Source of the DNA: Paracoccaceae bacterium
GTDB taxonomy: Bacteria; Pseudomonadota; Alphaproteobacteria; Rhodobacterales; Rhodobacteraceae
Length of the DNA: 64,000 bases
Assembly: GCA_016778765.1 (NCBI GenBank)
Contig: JADHOV010000004.1
Location: 44,300 to 108,299 of the forward strand
Direction of reading: 5' to 3'
Positions within the stretch are counted from its first letter, which is position 1. Every line of letters begins with the position of its first letter. The notes below the pieces were generated by a model. The model had not been told where the DNA came from and searched no databases. It worked only from the letters and a program-made list of their open reading frames with translations. Shown here piece after piece: positions 27,739-35,990 of the stretch. The position numbers and the translations under genes were made by a program.

Positions 27739-29061
27739 ATGATGACTTCTACATCAAATAACAGCTACAGCGATCCGAATATAACACCGCCGCTGGGGCA
27801 AGCTGTGCCGCTTGGCCTTCAGCATGTATTGGCAATGTTTGCCTCAAATGTCACCCCAGCGATTATTGTTGCCGGCGCCGCGGGGCTTGGTTTTGGCAGC
27901 CCAGAGCAAATCTATCTGATCCAAATGGCCATGCTTTTTGCAGGTATTGCAACATTGTTTCAAACCATTGGCATTGGCCCAGTTGGAGCGCGCCTGCCAA
28001 TTATGCAGGGCACAAGCTTTGCCTTTGTCGGCGTGCTCGCTGGGCTGGCAGCCACGCAAGGGTTAAGCGTGGCGCTCACCTCCTGCATCATCGCAGGCCT
28101 GATCCATTTTGCACTAGGTTCGGTAATTAGCAGCATTCGCAGTTGGTTCCCGCCTTTGGTGACTGGCTTGGTGATTTTGGCAATTGGCCTTTATCTTATC
28201 CCTGTGGGGATTAAATACGCCGCGGGCGGCGCCGCAGAATTCCAGATGACAGCAGACAGCTTTGGTTCGATGAAACATTGGTCGGTCGCACTAACGGTGA
28301 TCATCGTGGCGCTTTTAGTTAAATTCCGTACCTCGGGCGCATTGTCCAATGCAGCAATCTTAATTGGCTTGCTGGCAGGCTATGCACTGGCCTATATGCT
28401 TGGCATGGTATCCTTTGGCGGGGTAGCCAAAGCCAGTATGATCACCAGCTTGCAAGTCATGCCTTACGGATTCGAGTTTAATCTTGGCGCGGTGATCGCG
28501 GTGACTTTGATCTCGATTGTCTCGGCGGTCGAAACAGTTGGCGATGCGTCGGCCACAACCAAAGCTGGCGCCGGGCGCACGGCAACAGATGAAGAAATTT
28601 CCGGCGCAACCTATGCGGATGGTCTTGGCACGGCGGTAGCCGGGGTCTTTGGCGGCTTGCCAAACACCTCTTTTAGCCAGAATGTTGGGATTGTTGGCAT
28701 GACCGGCGTGATGAGCCGGCACGTGGTCACGATTGCCGGGATTATTCTGATCTTGGCCGGCTTGCTGCCGAAAATCGGAGCCATAATCGCCTCAATGCCA
28801 ATGCCAGTTTTGGGCGGCGGTGTGATTGTGATGTTTGGGATGGTGGCCGCTGCGGGAATGAACGTGTTGTCTGAGGTGAAGATGACCCGCCGCAACATGA
28901 TCATCATCGCCATCTCACTGACAGCTGGTTTGGGACTGAACCTGGTTCCAAGCGCGGTTCAGTATTTGCCAGGCGTTTGGAAAACACTGGCCACCTCTGC
29001 CGTTGCACCAACCGCTTTCTTGGCGATTGTGCTGAACCTGCTGATACCAGAAGAAGATTAA
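27739..29061 (+). CDS. NCS2 family purine (probable urate/xanthine) permease
   Basis: Proton-coupled nucleobase transporter of 440 residues with about 12-14 membrane segments. NCS2 motifs are present: LGLQHVLAMF with the His in helix 1, AVETVGDASATTK with the functional Glu in helix 8, and NTSFSQNVGIVGMTGV in helix 10. Directly downstream of allA with AGGAG before the ATG, so it most likely imports urate or xanthine for this pathway. Family members differ in purine choice, and single residues in helices 8 and 10 decide it, so the exact substrate stays open. Confidence 0.92.
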   Translation: MMTSTSNNSYSDPNITPPLGQAVPLGLQHVLAMFASNVTPAIIVAGAAGLGFGSPEQIYLIQMAMLFAGIATLFQTIGIGPVGARLPIMQGTSFAFVGVLAGLAATQGLSVALTSCIIAGLIHFALGSVISSIRSWFPPLVTGLVILAIGLYLIPVGIKYAAGGAAEFQMTADSFGSMKHWSVALTVIIVALLVKFRTSGALSNAAILIGLLAGYALAYMLGMVSFGGVAKASMITSLQVMPYGFEFNLGAVIAVTLISIVSAVETVGDASATTKAGAGRTATDEEISGATYADGLGTAVAGVFGGLPNTSFSQNVGIVGMTGVMSRHVVTIAGIILILAGLLPKIGAIIASMPMPVLGGGVIVMFGMVAAAGMNVLSEVKMTRRNMIIIAISLTAGLGLNLVPSAVQYLPGVWKTLATSAVAPTAFLAIVLNLLIPEED

Positions 29062-29094
29062 ACACCCCCCATTTGGGGTAAAATCTTCCGATGT

Positions 29095-29112
29095 CCGCCG
29101 CCTTTGCGGCGG
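29095..29112 (+). terminator. GC-rich hairpin after the urate permease
   Basis: A perfect 7-bp stem (CCGCCGC, loop CTTT, GCGGCGG) 34 bases after the permease stop. It has no T-run, so intrinsic termination is uncertain; it may mark the 3' end of the urate operon or stabilise its RNA. Confidence 0.45.
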
Positions 29113-29207
29113 GCATAGATCTTAAAACTCTGTCTTAATCTGAACTATTTTTTCAATTCAGTTCCAAACCGCTTGATTTCATGCGCAAAGGCAGCAAGAT
29201 TTAAACC

Positions 29208-29546
29208 ATGAACAGTATCACCGCATTCCCGCAGGAGCGATCCAGCGAAACCGTATCCTTCCAACGTTTAGAGCTAAACATCATCTTATCGCTTTATGGC
29301 CGTATGGTGGCGGCTGGCGAATGGCGTGATTATGGCATTTCCGCGCTGCGCGATGTGGCAATTTTCTCGGTGTTTCGCAGAACCGCAGAGCATCCGCTCT
29401 ACCGGATTGAAAAACGCCCCAAGCTGCGCCAACGACAGGGCCAATATGCGGTGATTGGCATGGATGGTCAGATTTTGAAACGCGGCCATGATCTGGCAAC
29501 CGTTTTGCGCGTGCTCGAGCGCAAATTAATCAGGGCCGTGGATTAA
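29208..29546 (+). CDS. DUF2794 family protein
   Basis: 112-residue cytoplasmic protein that I recognise as the alphaproteobacterial DUF2794 family. Features: VSFQRLELNIILSLYGRMVAAGEWRDY at about residues 16-42 (listed as the conserved helix), FSVFRRTAEHPLYRIEKRP in the middle and ILKRGHDLATVLRVLERKL at the end. No catalytic motif is apparent and the function is unknown. The DNA-adjacent genes give no clue. Start at 29208 follows an AT-rich 146-base gap that probably holds its promoter. Confidence 0.85.
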   Translation: MNSITAFPQERSSETVSFQRLELNIILSLYGRMVAAGEWRDYGISALRDVAIFSVFRRTAEHPLYRIEKRPKLRQRQGQYAVIGMDGQILKRGHDLATVLRVLERKLIRAVD

Positions 29547-29570
29547 CCTGAATGTGTGAAATGCGCCTCG

Positions 29571-30518
29571 ATGTATAAAAACGGCATCACGCTTCTGGGC
29601 GGAGGTTTAATAGGAGCCAGCTGGGCAGCGCTTTTCCTAAGCAAAGGCGCCCGCGTTACGGTTTATGAGCCCAGAGCGACGGCCGAAGAAGAGATCACCG
29701 CCTATATAAAAACCGCCTGGGCAGATTTGGCGAAACTCAACCCGCTTAGCGCTGCAGTGCCTTGGGCGCAGCTGTCAATAACCACAAACTTAAAAACAGC
29801 CTGTCAAAACCCCGATTGGGTTCAGGAAAACGCACCAGACCGGCTTGATCTGAAGCAAAAGCTGTTGAAAAAGGTTGAAGCCTACCTTTCCGCTGATACC
29901 CCGATCGCCTCGTCAACAACAGCGCTGCTGCCCAGCGCTATTCAAGAAAAAATGCGATATCCAGAGCGGCTTTTGGTTGGCCACCCGTTCAACCCACCCC
30001 ATTTGATCCCCTTGGTGGAAGTGGCAGGCAGTGCGCGAACCGATCCAGCGCTTCTGCAACAGGCTAAGCAGTTTTATGAACATTTCGAGCGCGAAGTGAT
30101 TGTGTTGAAAAAAGAAGCTATCGGACATGTTGCCAACCGCCTCAACGCAGCGCTTTATCGCGAAGTGGTGAATATCGTGGCCAATGATATCGCCAGCGTT
30201 GAGGATGTTGATCGGGCGATGGTGCACGGGCCCGGCTTGCGCTGGGCATTTTTAGGGCCCAATCTGGTCTATCATCTGGGAGGTGGCGCGGGCGGCTATG
30301 CCCAATATTTGCAACATCTGGGGCCCAGCCAAGAAGCCCGCTGGCGCGATCTTGGAACGCCAGAGCTGTCAAACGACATAAAAGAAAAACTCGTGAACGG
30401 GCTTGAAAGCTGCCTAAACGACGCTTCTCCTGCACAATTAAGAGCCCAGCGTGATGCCGCTTTGGTGGCGCTGCTGCACCTTAAGAAACAGCTTCGTCCC
30501 CCTTCTGAAAACGCATAA
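29571..30518 (+). CDS. 3-hydroxyacyl-CoA dehydrogenase, NAD-binding (lambda-crystallin/carnitine dehydrogenase-like)
   Basis: 315 residues. The N-terminal Rossmann domain has GGGLIGASWAALFLSKG and an acidic residue after strand 2 (VYEP). Catalytic elements are ASSTTALLPS, the conserved GHPFNPPHLIPLVEV (catalytic His) and KKEAIGHVANRLNAALYREV opening the C-terminal helical domain. The HPFNP(P)HLIPLVE spacing matches L-carnitine dehydrogenase and lambda-crystallin (gulonate dehydrogenase) types better than FadB-type enzymes, so the substrate may be carnitine or another 3-hydroxy acid. A GTG at 29556 is an alternative start. Confidence 0.85.
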   Translation: MYKNGITLLGGGLIGASWAALFLSKGARVTVYEPRATAEEEITAYIKTAWADLAKLNPLSAAVPWAQLSITTNLKTACQNPDWVQENAPDRLDLKQKLLKKVEAYLSADTPIASSTTALLPSAIQEKMRYPERLLVGHPFNPPHLIPLVEVAGSARTDPALLQQAKQFYEHFEREVIVLKKEAIGHVANRLNAALYREVVNIVANDIASVEDVDRAMVHGPGLRWAFLGPNLVYHLGGGAGGYAQYLQHLGPSQEARWRDLGTPELSNDIKEKLVNGLESCLNDASPAQLRAQRDAALVALLHLKKQLRPPSENA

Positions 30519-30560
30519 TGCGCAAAAGAAACAAACCTATCCAAATACACCCTAGAAATA

Positions 30561-30575
30561 GAACAAATAGTGAAC
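30561..30575. promoter_or_regulatory. LexA (SOS) box, alphaproteobacterial type
   Basis: GAAC-AAATAGT-GAAC, an exact match to the GAAC-N7-GAAC (GTTC-N7-GTTC on the other strand) direct repeat bound by LexA in alphaproteobacteria. It ends 12 bases before the dnaE2 start, just ahead of its AGGGG ribosome binding site, so bound LexA would block transcription of the gene. Confidence 0.85.
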
Positions 30576-30587
30576 ATATAAGGGGAT

Positions 30588-33485
30588 ATGTTCGCGGAAC
30601 TCTCGATAACATCCAATTTCACCTTCCTCACCGGAGCCTCGCATCCCGAAGAATATATGGAGCGGGCGGCTCTGCTCGGCTATCCGGCGATCGCCATTGC
30701 CGATGTCAATTCGGTTGCGGGGATCGTGCGCGCGCATAGCCAAGCGCAAAAAATTGCGCGCCAAGTCAAACTCAGGCAAGCGGCGGATATTTACGGGCCA
30801 GCTGCACCGGCTCAGGAGCAATTCTACGTTTCGGCAGCAATTTTAAATATACCGCGCGTATTGCCCGCCGCGCAATTGGTGCTGCAAAGCGGATTGCGCG
30901 CGACCACGCTTTGCCAAACCCGCCTTGGCTGGGCAAATTTATGCCGGATATTGTCAAAGGGCCGATTGCGGGCAAAAAAGGGAGCCTGCCTTTTGGACGT
31001 AAAGGATCTGCTGGAACATAGCGCCGATCTCCATCTGCTGCTGCATCCGCCACAAGCGCTTCACCAGCAAGGCGGCGGGCAAGACTGGTGGGAACAAACG
31101 CATCAGCTGACCCGCCGCTTTGACACCAGAATGCATATGCTCATGGCGCCGGCCTATGACGGGCAAGATACGCGTCGTTTTACGGCCATCGCCGCCCTCG
31201 CCCAGCAGTTGGGCCTGCCGCTTTTGGCCAGTGCCCGCCCGATTTTGCACCATGCCAGCCGGCGCCGGCTGGCCGATGTTTTAACCGCTATTCGCAGCGG
31301 TAAAACTGTCGAGCAGCTGGGGCGCTCGGCCCTCGTCAATGCCGAGCAGCGGCTGCGCTCCGAGGCTGAAATGCTACAGATATTCCACGATTATCCAAAG
31401 GCACTTTCCACCTTGCCTACGCTCTTGAAAACCCTGCAATTTTCTCTTTCAGAGTTGCGCTATGATTATCCCTCAGAGCGCGATGGCCATGAAACCCCCG
31501 ATCAACGTTTGCGTCGCTTGGCCTATAATGGCTTGGCCTGGCGCTATCCAGATGGCGCCTCGCAGAAAGTAAAAACACTGCTTGAGCATGAGCTTAGCTT
31601 GATCGCAAAATTGGCCTATGCGCCGTATTTTCTTACCGTGCATGATATTGTAAAATTTGCCCGCGACCAAAATATCCTCTGCCAAGGGCGCGGCTCTGCG
31701 GCCAATTCCGTGGTATGTTATTGTTTGGGCGTTACCTCGGTCAGCCCGGAAATTGGCACGATGGTGTTTGAGCGTTTTGTCTCGGAAGCCCGCGACGAGC
31801 CCCCCGATATTGATGTTGATTTTGAACATGAGCGGCGCGAAGAGGTGATCCAGTATATTTACCAACGCTATGGCCGCCACCGCGCTGGGCTTTGCGCCAC
31901 GGTGGTGCATTACCGCGGCAAACGCGCCATTCGCGAAGTTGGCAGCGCAATGGGGCTCAGCCAAGATACGCTGGCTCTGATCGCCTCCCAGTTATGGGGG
32001 TTTTTCAGCAGCGAAGGGCCAAGCGCGGAGCGGTTGCGCGACATCGGGCTCGACCCGAGCGACCGCCGATTGCGTCAAACTTTGGCCTTGATCGAAGAGA
32101 TTATTGGGTTTCCACGCCATCTCAGCCAGCATGTGGGCGGGTTTGTGATCACCGAAGGGCGGCTGGATGAATTGGTGCCGATTGAAAATGCCAGCATGGA
32201 GGATCGCACCGTCATTTGTTGGGATAAGGATGATATTGATGCCTTGGGTATTTTAAAAGTGGATGTGCTGAGCCTGGGCATGCTCAGCTGTCTGCGCCGG
32301 TCCTTTGAGTTGATCCGGCAGCATTTGGGCCAAGACTATACGCTGGCCAGCCTGCCGCCCGAGGATCCCAAAACCTATCAAATGCTCTGTAAAGCCGATA
32401 GTATTGGCGTATTCCAAGTGGAAAGCCGCGCGCAGATGAACTTTTTGCCACGGATGCAACCCCGCTGTTTTTATGATTTGGTGATCGAAGTGGCGATTGT
32501 GCGGCCAGGTCCCATTCAGGGGGATATGGTGCATCCTTATCTGCGCCGGCGTAACAAAGAGGAAACCGTTGAATTTCCCTCGGATGCATTGGGGGATGTG
32601 CTTGGCAAAACGCTTGGCGTGCCGCTGTTTCAAGAGCAGGCGATGCAAATCGCAATTATCGGAGCGGGGTTTAGCCCCGATGAGGCCGATCAACTGCGCC
32701 GCGCATTGGCCACGTTTAAAAAACACGGCAATGTTGGCGCGTTAAAAAACCGGTTTTTAAATGGTATGCGCAAAAATGGCTATGAAGCCGAATTTGCCGA
32801 GCGCTGCTTTTCTCAAATCGAAGGCTTTGGCAGTTATGGCTTTCCCGAAAGCCATGCCGCCAGCTTTGCGCTGCTGGTCTATGCCAGCGCTTGGATAAAA
32901 TGCCACCATCCAGGGATTTTTGCCTGCGCGCTTTTGAATTCGCAGCCCATGGGGTTTTATGCACCAGCTCAAATCATTCGTGATGCCCAAAATCATGATG
33001 TGGCGATCCGGCCTATTTGTATCAATACCAGCCATTGGGAAAATAAGCTGGAGCCGGATGGGCGTGGCGGTCTGGCTTTGCGGCTTGGCTTTCGCCAAAT
33101 CAAAGGGCTGCGCGAAGAAGAGGCTGGCTGGATCGCCGCCGCGCGGGGCAATGGCTATCAATCTATCGAAGATATCTGGCGCCGCGCCGGCACCCCCCCA
33201 CACGTCTTGACGCGCTTGGCCGAAGCCGATGTTTTTGTATCTTTAGGCCTCTCACGTCGCGCGGCGCTTTGGCAGGCAAAAGCCATCACAGCCCCCAATC
33301 AATTGCCGCTTTTTGCGCATGATATGGATGGTGAAGCGATCCAAGAGCCGGCTGCCAATCTGCCTAAGATGGGGCTGGGGGAAGAGGTGGTCGAAGATTA
33401 TATTGCCACACGCTTCAGCCTAAAGGCCCATCCCGTTGCGCTGATCCGCCCGCTTCTTACCCCAGAATACAAAGAAAACAATTGA
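30588..33485 (+). CDS. dnaE2: Error-prone DNA polymerase DnaE2, C-terminally short
   Basis: SOS-induced translesion polymerase alpha subunit. It starts with the PHP domain (ELSITSNFTFLTGASHPEEY, residues about 4-23). The polymerase core has GRGSAANSVVCYCLG, the catalytic PDIDVDFEHER (about residue 405) and a second Asp in ILKVDVLSLGML. FGSYGFPESHAASFALLVY and the helix-hairpin-helix region follow. At 965 residues it is shorter than the roughly 1030-1090 I expect. It stops just after LKAHPVALIRPLL, where homologs go on into the OB-fold (VAGLV..RQRPG). I saw no continuation in the 55 bases before rluA. imuA/imuB do not precede it. Confidence 0.92.
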   Translation: MFAELSITSNFTFLTGASHPEEYMERAALLGYPAIAIADVNSVAGIVRAHSQAQKIARQVKLRQAADIYGPAAPAQEQFYVSAAILNIPRVLPAAQLVLQSGLRATTLCQTRLGWANLCRILSKGRLRAKKGACLLDVKDLLEHSADLHLLLHPPQALHQQGGGQDWWEQTHQLTRRFDTRMHMLMAPAYDGQDTRRFTAIAALAQQLGLPLLASARPILHHASRRRLADVLTAIRSGKTVEQLGRSALVNAEQRLRSEAEMLQIFHDYPKALSTLPTLLKTLQFSLSELRYDYPSERDGHETPDQRLRRLAYNGLAWRYPDGASQKVKTLLEHELSLIAKLAYAPYFLTVHDIVKFARDQNILCQGRGSAANSVVCYCLGVTSVSPEIGTMVFERFVSEARDEPPDIDVDFEHERREEVIQYIYQRYGRHRAGLCATVVHYRGKRAIREVGSAMGLSQDTLALIASQLWGFFSSEGPSAERLRDIGLDPSDRRLRQTLALIEEIIGFPRHLSQHVGGFVITEGRLDELVPIENASMEDRTVICWDKDDIDALGILKVDVLSLGMLSCLRRSFELIRQHLGQDYTLASLPPEDPKTYQMLCKADSIGVFQVESRAQMNFLPRMQPRCFYDLVIEVAIVRPGPIQGDMVHPYLRRRNKEETVEFPSDALGDVLGKTLGVPLFQEQAMQIAIIGAGFSPDEADQLRRALATFKKHGNVGALKNRFLNGMRKNGYEAEFAERCFSQIEGFGSYGFPESHAASFALLVYASAWIKCHHPGIFACALLNSQPMGFYAPAQIIRDAQNHDVAIRPICINTSHWENKLEPDGRGGLALRLGFRQIKGLREEEAGWIAAARGNGYQSIEDIWRRAGTPPHVLTRLAEADVFVSLGLSRRAALWQAKAITAPNQLPLFAHDMDGEAIQEPAANLPKMGLGEEVVEDYIATRFSLKAHPVALIRPLLTPEYKENN

Positions 33486-33539
33486 CCGATGCAGAGGAAA
33501 CACCACGTATGTTCAGGCTGCTCAAGACCGGCTAAAAAG

Positions 33540-34187
33540 TTAAAACGGCGTGGGGCTGCGAAATTTCAGCCCTTTGCCCGTTTCAGGATGTTTGAGGCGA
33601 AGCTCTTCAGAATGCAGCATCATCCGCGGATATTCTGCCGCGGCGTCGCTGGCGTAAAACGGATCGCCTAAAATCGGATGACCAAGCGCCAAACAATGCA
33701 CGCGCAATTGATGCGAACGCCCGGTTTTGGGTTTTAAACGCAAACGGGTTTCCGTGTCTTTCGCATGCATCACCTGCCACTCGGTGAGAGCCGGCTTTCC
33801 GGTTTCATGGCACACCATCTGACGCGGCCGGTTGGGCCAATCCACAATCAGGGGCAAATCCACAATGCCCATCTTATCCTGTACCTGCCCAGCAACAAGC
33901 GCAATATAGGTTTTTTGGGTTTTACGCTGCTCAAATTGCAGCGATATATGACGCTGCGCATGTGCACTCAGCGCAAAGACCATCACGCCGGATGTATCCC
34001 GATCAAGCCGATGTACCAATAACGCGCTGGGAAACACCGCTTGGACCCGGGTGATCAGACAATCGGCCAAATGTGGCCCGCGCCCGGGCACGGATAGCAG
34101 GCCCACCGGTTTATCCACCACAACGATCTGATGATCATCATAAAGGATATTCAACGGCTCAACAGGGGGAGAATACGCGCTGCTCAT
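33540..34187 (-). CDS. rluA: RluA-type pseudouridine synthase
   Basis: Makes pseudouridine in 23S rRNA (746) and some tRNAs (32). 215 residues from the ATG at 34187 (the frame is open to 34229), close to E. coli RluA (219). The catalytic Asp is in VHRLDRDTSGV (about residue 60). LPLIVDWPNRPRQ, ETGKPALTEW, LKPKTGRSHQLRVH and LALGHPILGDPFYA follow, all close to E. coli RluA by memory. No S4 domain, which excludes RluC/D. Convergent with dnaE2. Confidence 0.93.
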   Translation of the reverse strand: MSSAYSPPVEPLNILYDDHQIVVVDKPVGLLSVPGRGPHLADCLITRVQAVFPSALLVHRLDRDTSGVMVFALSAHAQRHISLQFEQRKTQKTYIALVAGQVQDKMGIVDLPLIVDWPNRPRQMVCHETGKPALTEWQVMHAKDTETRLRLKPKTGRSHQLRVHCLALGHPILGDPFYASDAAAEYPRMMLHSEELRLKHPETGKGLKFRSPTPF

Positions 34188-34715
34188 ATCAGGGGCATAG
34201 CGCGCGCGCTGCACCCTGTCTATCCCCAAGGCTTTGCGCTGCCATTAGGAAGGGATTTGCCCATCAATAACACAAAATATAGCAAAAAAGAGATCACTGC
34301 TGCCTATCCAGGTTTCAACACCCTGTTTGATAGATCAGCTGTTGCCCTCTGATCAGAACTTCACATGACCAATGAAATACCCAAGTCATGATAATAAACA
34401 AAGGTACCACTATTCCCTGCACAGATGCGATGATATTTATGATCCCAATAGGATTGACGCGTGCCACACCGACCAAACTGAATTTTTGAATAATTTTTAA
34501 TATCTAAAACCTTTTCATATATTTTTTAAGTTCATGCAGCTTTTAAGTCTTTAGCTAAATTAAGCCTGAAATAAAGAACCAATACGGCGCTGAATATCCG
34601 TATTCAGACCGCCATGGTTGCGCAGCCAATCAAGGCCAAAACGGCTTTTGTAAAACAGACCCTGTTTGGAATTTGTTCCTCGGCTTCAACCCGCCAAATC
34701 TTAGCGTGCGAAAAA
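34188..34715. other. Gene-poor, AT-rich intergenic stretch
   Basis: About 530 bases without a supported gene between rluA and the XRE-cupin regulator. The left part must hold the rluA promoter. On the minus strand, positions 34560-34685 read as 41 codons and a stop (QGLFYKSRFGLDWLRNHGG, then TDIQRRIGSLFQA) with no start; this looks like the C-terminal relic of a lost gene that I cannot name. The 34480-34560 part is strongly AT-rich. Confidence 0.4.
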
Positions 34716-34740
34716 ATGAAAAAAGGGTTGATTTTTTCAT
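34716..34740. promoter_or_regulatory. Palindrome 1 upstream of the XRE-cupin regulator
   Basis: A perfect 9-bp inverted repeat, ATGAAAAAA and TTTTTTCAT, around a 7-base spacer. Its core is TGAAAAAA-N7-TTTTTTCA, the same as in palindrome 2. Likely operator for the XRE regulator encoded 48 bases downstream (autoregulation inferred). Confidence 0.6.
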
Positions 34741-34754
34741 TAACGTCTGAAAAA

Positions 34755-34777
34755 TGAAAAAATACTTATTTTTTTCA
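34755..34777. promoter_or_regulatory. Palindrome 2 upstream of the XRE-cupin regulator
   Basis: TGAAAAAA-TACTTAT-TTTTTTCA: an 8-bp perfect inverted repeat with the same arms and the same 7-base spacer as palindrome 1. The two centres are 38 bases apart. It ends 10 bases before the regulator start and overlaps the place where a ribosome or RNA polymerase would sit, so bound protein would repress. The repetition of arms and spacing argues for a specific binding site rather than chance A/T runs. Confidence 0.6.
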
Positions 34778-34787
34778 CGGAGCGCCT

Positions 34788-35360
34788 ATGGCCGCGGCAG
34801 CCGCATCATCACTTAAATCCTTAGGGGCGGATCTGCGCGCGCTGCGCAAAGCGCGCGGCCAAACTTTGGCACATTTGGCAGAACAGCTTAATAAATCAGT
34901 CGGATGGCTGAGTCAGGTCGAACGCGATATTTCGCAACCCTCTATCGACGATTTACGCGCGCTTGCAGCGGCGCTTGATGTATCAATCTCAGTGTTTTTT
35001 GGCCAAAACGATCCCCCCACCGATGAGGCCGGTTTCATCGTACGCCATGGCGCCCGCCGGCCTTTAGGCTCGGGCGAGGCGGGCTTGGTAGAAGAGCTGT
35101 TATCGCCCGATTTGACGGATGATTTTGAAATGCTCCATTCTACGTTTGAACCTGGCGCTGCGTTAAGCGCCCCGATCAGCCGCCCCACGCAAGAAGTGGG
35201 GTATTTGCTATCGGGAAAACTGGATATGGTGATTGCGGGCAAAGCCTTTACCATCCACCCCGGCGACAGCTTTCGCATCCGCGGAGAAGCGTTTCAATAT
35301 GCCAACCCCTATAAAATAGCGGCCGTTGCGATCTGGGTGATCGCGCCGCCCGTCTATTGA
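34788..35360 (+). CDS. XRE-family transcriptional regulator with cupin sensor domain
   Basis: 190 residues. The N-terminal helix-turn-helix (LGADLRALRKARGQTLAHLAE, then KSVGWLSQVERDISQPSIDDL) covers about residues 11-65. The C-terminal cupin_2 domain is at about residues 110-185 (PTQEVGYLLSGKLDMVI, IHPGDSFRI). This architecture senses small amines, amino acids or C1-related ligands in many proteobacteria and commonly represses its own operon. Two matched palindromes lie directly upstream. Seven bases separate its stop from the LysE gene, and the oxidase genes follow, so it is the probable regulator of the whole module. Confidence 0.9.
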   Translation: MAAAAASSLKSLGADLRALRKARGQTLAHLAEQLNKSVGWLSQVERDISQPSIDDLRALAAALDVSISVFFGQNDPPTDEAGFIVRHGARRPLGSGEAGLVEELLSPDLTDDFEMLHSTFEPGAALSAPISRPTQEVGYLLSGKLDMVIAGKAFTIHPGDSFRIRGEAFQYANPYKIAAVAIWVIAPPVY

Positions 35361-35367
35361 GGCGCTG

Positions 35368-35988
35368 ATGAGCTTTGAAGCCTGGATCATATTTGTCAGT
35401 TTTTGGGCCTTGTTTGTCACCACGCCAGGGCCAAACGCCCTGAACTGTATCACGGTGGCCCTGCATTACGGCTTTAACACCGCGCTTTTTTGCGTGCTGG
35501 CGATACTGACACAAGCGTCGTTATTTCTAACCCTCTCGGCCTTTGGCATCACCGCGCTCATCGCCGCCTCGCCTTTGGCATTTGAGTTATTCAAATGGTT
35601 GGGCGCAGGATTTTTGATCTATTTGGGTCTGCGGGGTTGGATCAGCGCGGCGCAACCCGTTGCTGCGCAAAAACCCGATCACCGTAAAATCTATGTCAAA
35701 GCCTTTATGATCGCCACGATTAATCCCAAATCAATCGCCGGATATCTGGCGGCTTTCAGCCAATTTGTTCAGCCGGATATTCCGATATGGGCGCAAATGG
35801 GCACGATTTTTCCAACCGCGCTTTGCCTGACCACATGCTCTTACCTCTGCTATTGCGCCATCGGGGTAAAGCTAGGCCAAGCCGCAATAAATGCCGTTTT
35901 CAGCACAAATTTGCGCCGCATTATGGCGCTCTTTTTTGTGTTTTACGGGGTTCTATTGGGCAGTAGCCAAATGGGAAAAGGGGTTTGA
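35368..35988 (+). CDS. LysE/RhtB family exporter
   Basis: 206-residue membrane protein with about six hydrophobic helices and the family N-terminus FVTTPGPNALNCI (TPGPN motif). GFLIYLGLRGW is in the middle and the lysine-containing loop ATINPKSIAGYLAAF follows helix 3, as in RhtB proteins. These export amino acids or related metabolites. Coupled to the XRE-cupin gene, it may relieve build-up of a product such as an N-methylated glycine or glycine itself; that is inference. Two bases separate its stop from the next ATG. Confidence 0.88.
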   Translation: MSFEAWIIFVSFWALFVTTPGPNALNCITVALHYGFNTALFCVLAILTQASLFLTLSAFGITALIAASPLAFELFKWLGAGFLIYLGLRGWISAAQPVAAQKPDHRKIYVKAFMIATINPKSIAGYLAAFSQFVQPDIPIWAQMGTIFPTALCLTTCSYLCYCAIGVKLGQAAINAVFSTNLRRIMALFFVFYGVLLGSSQMGKGV

Positions 35989-35990
35989 GC

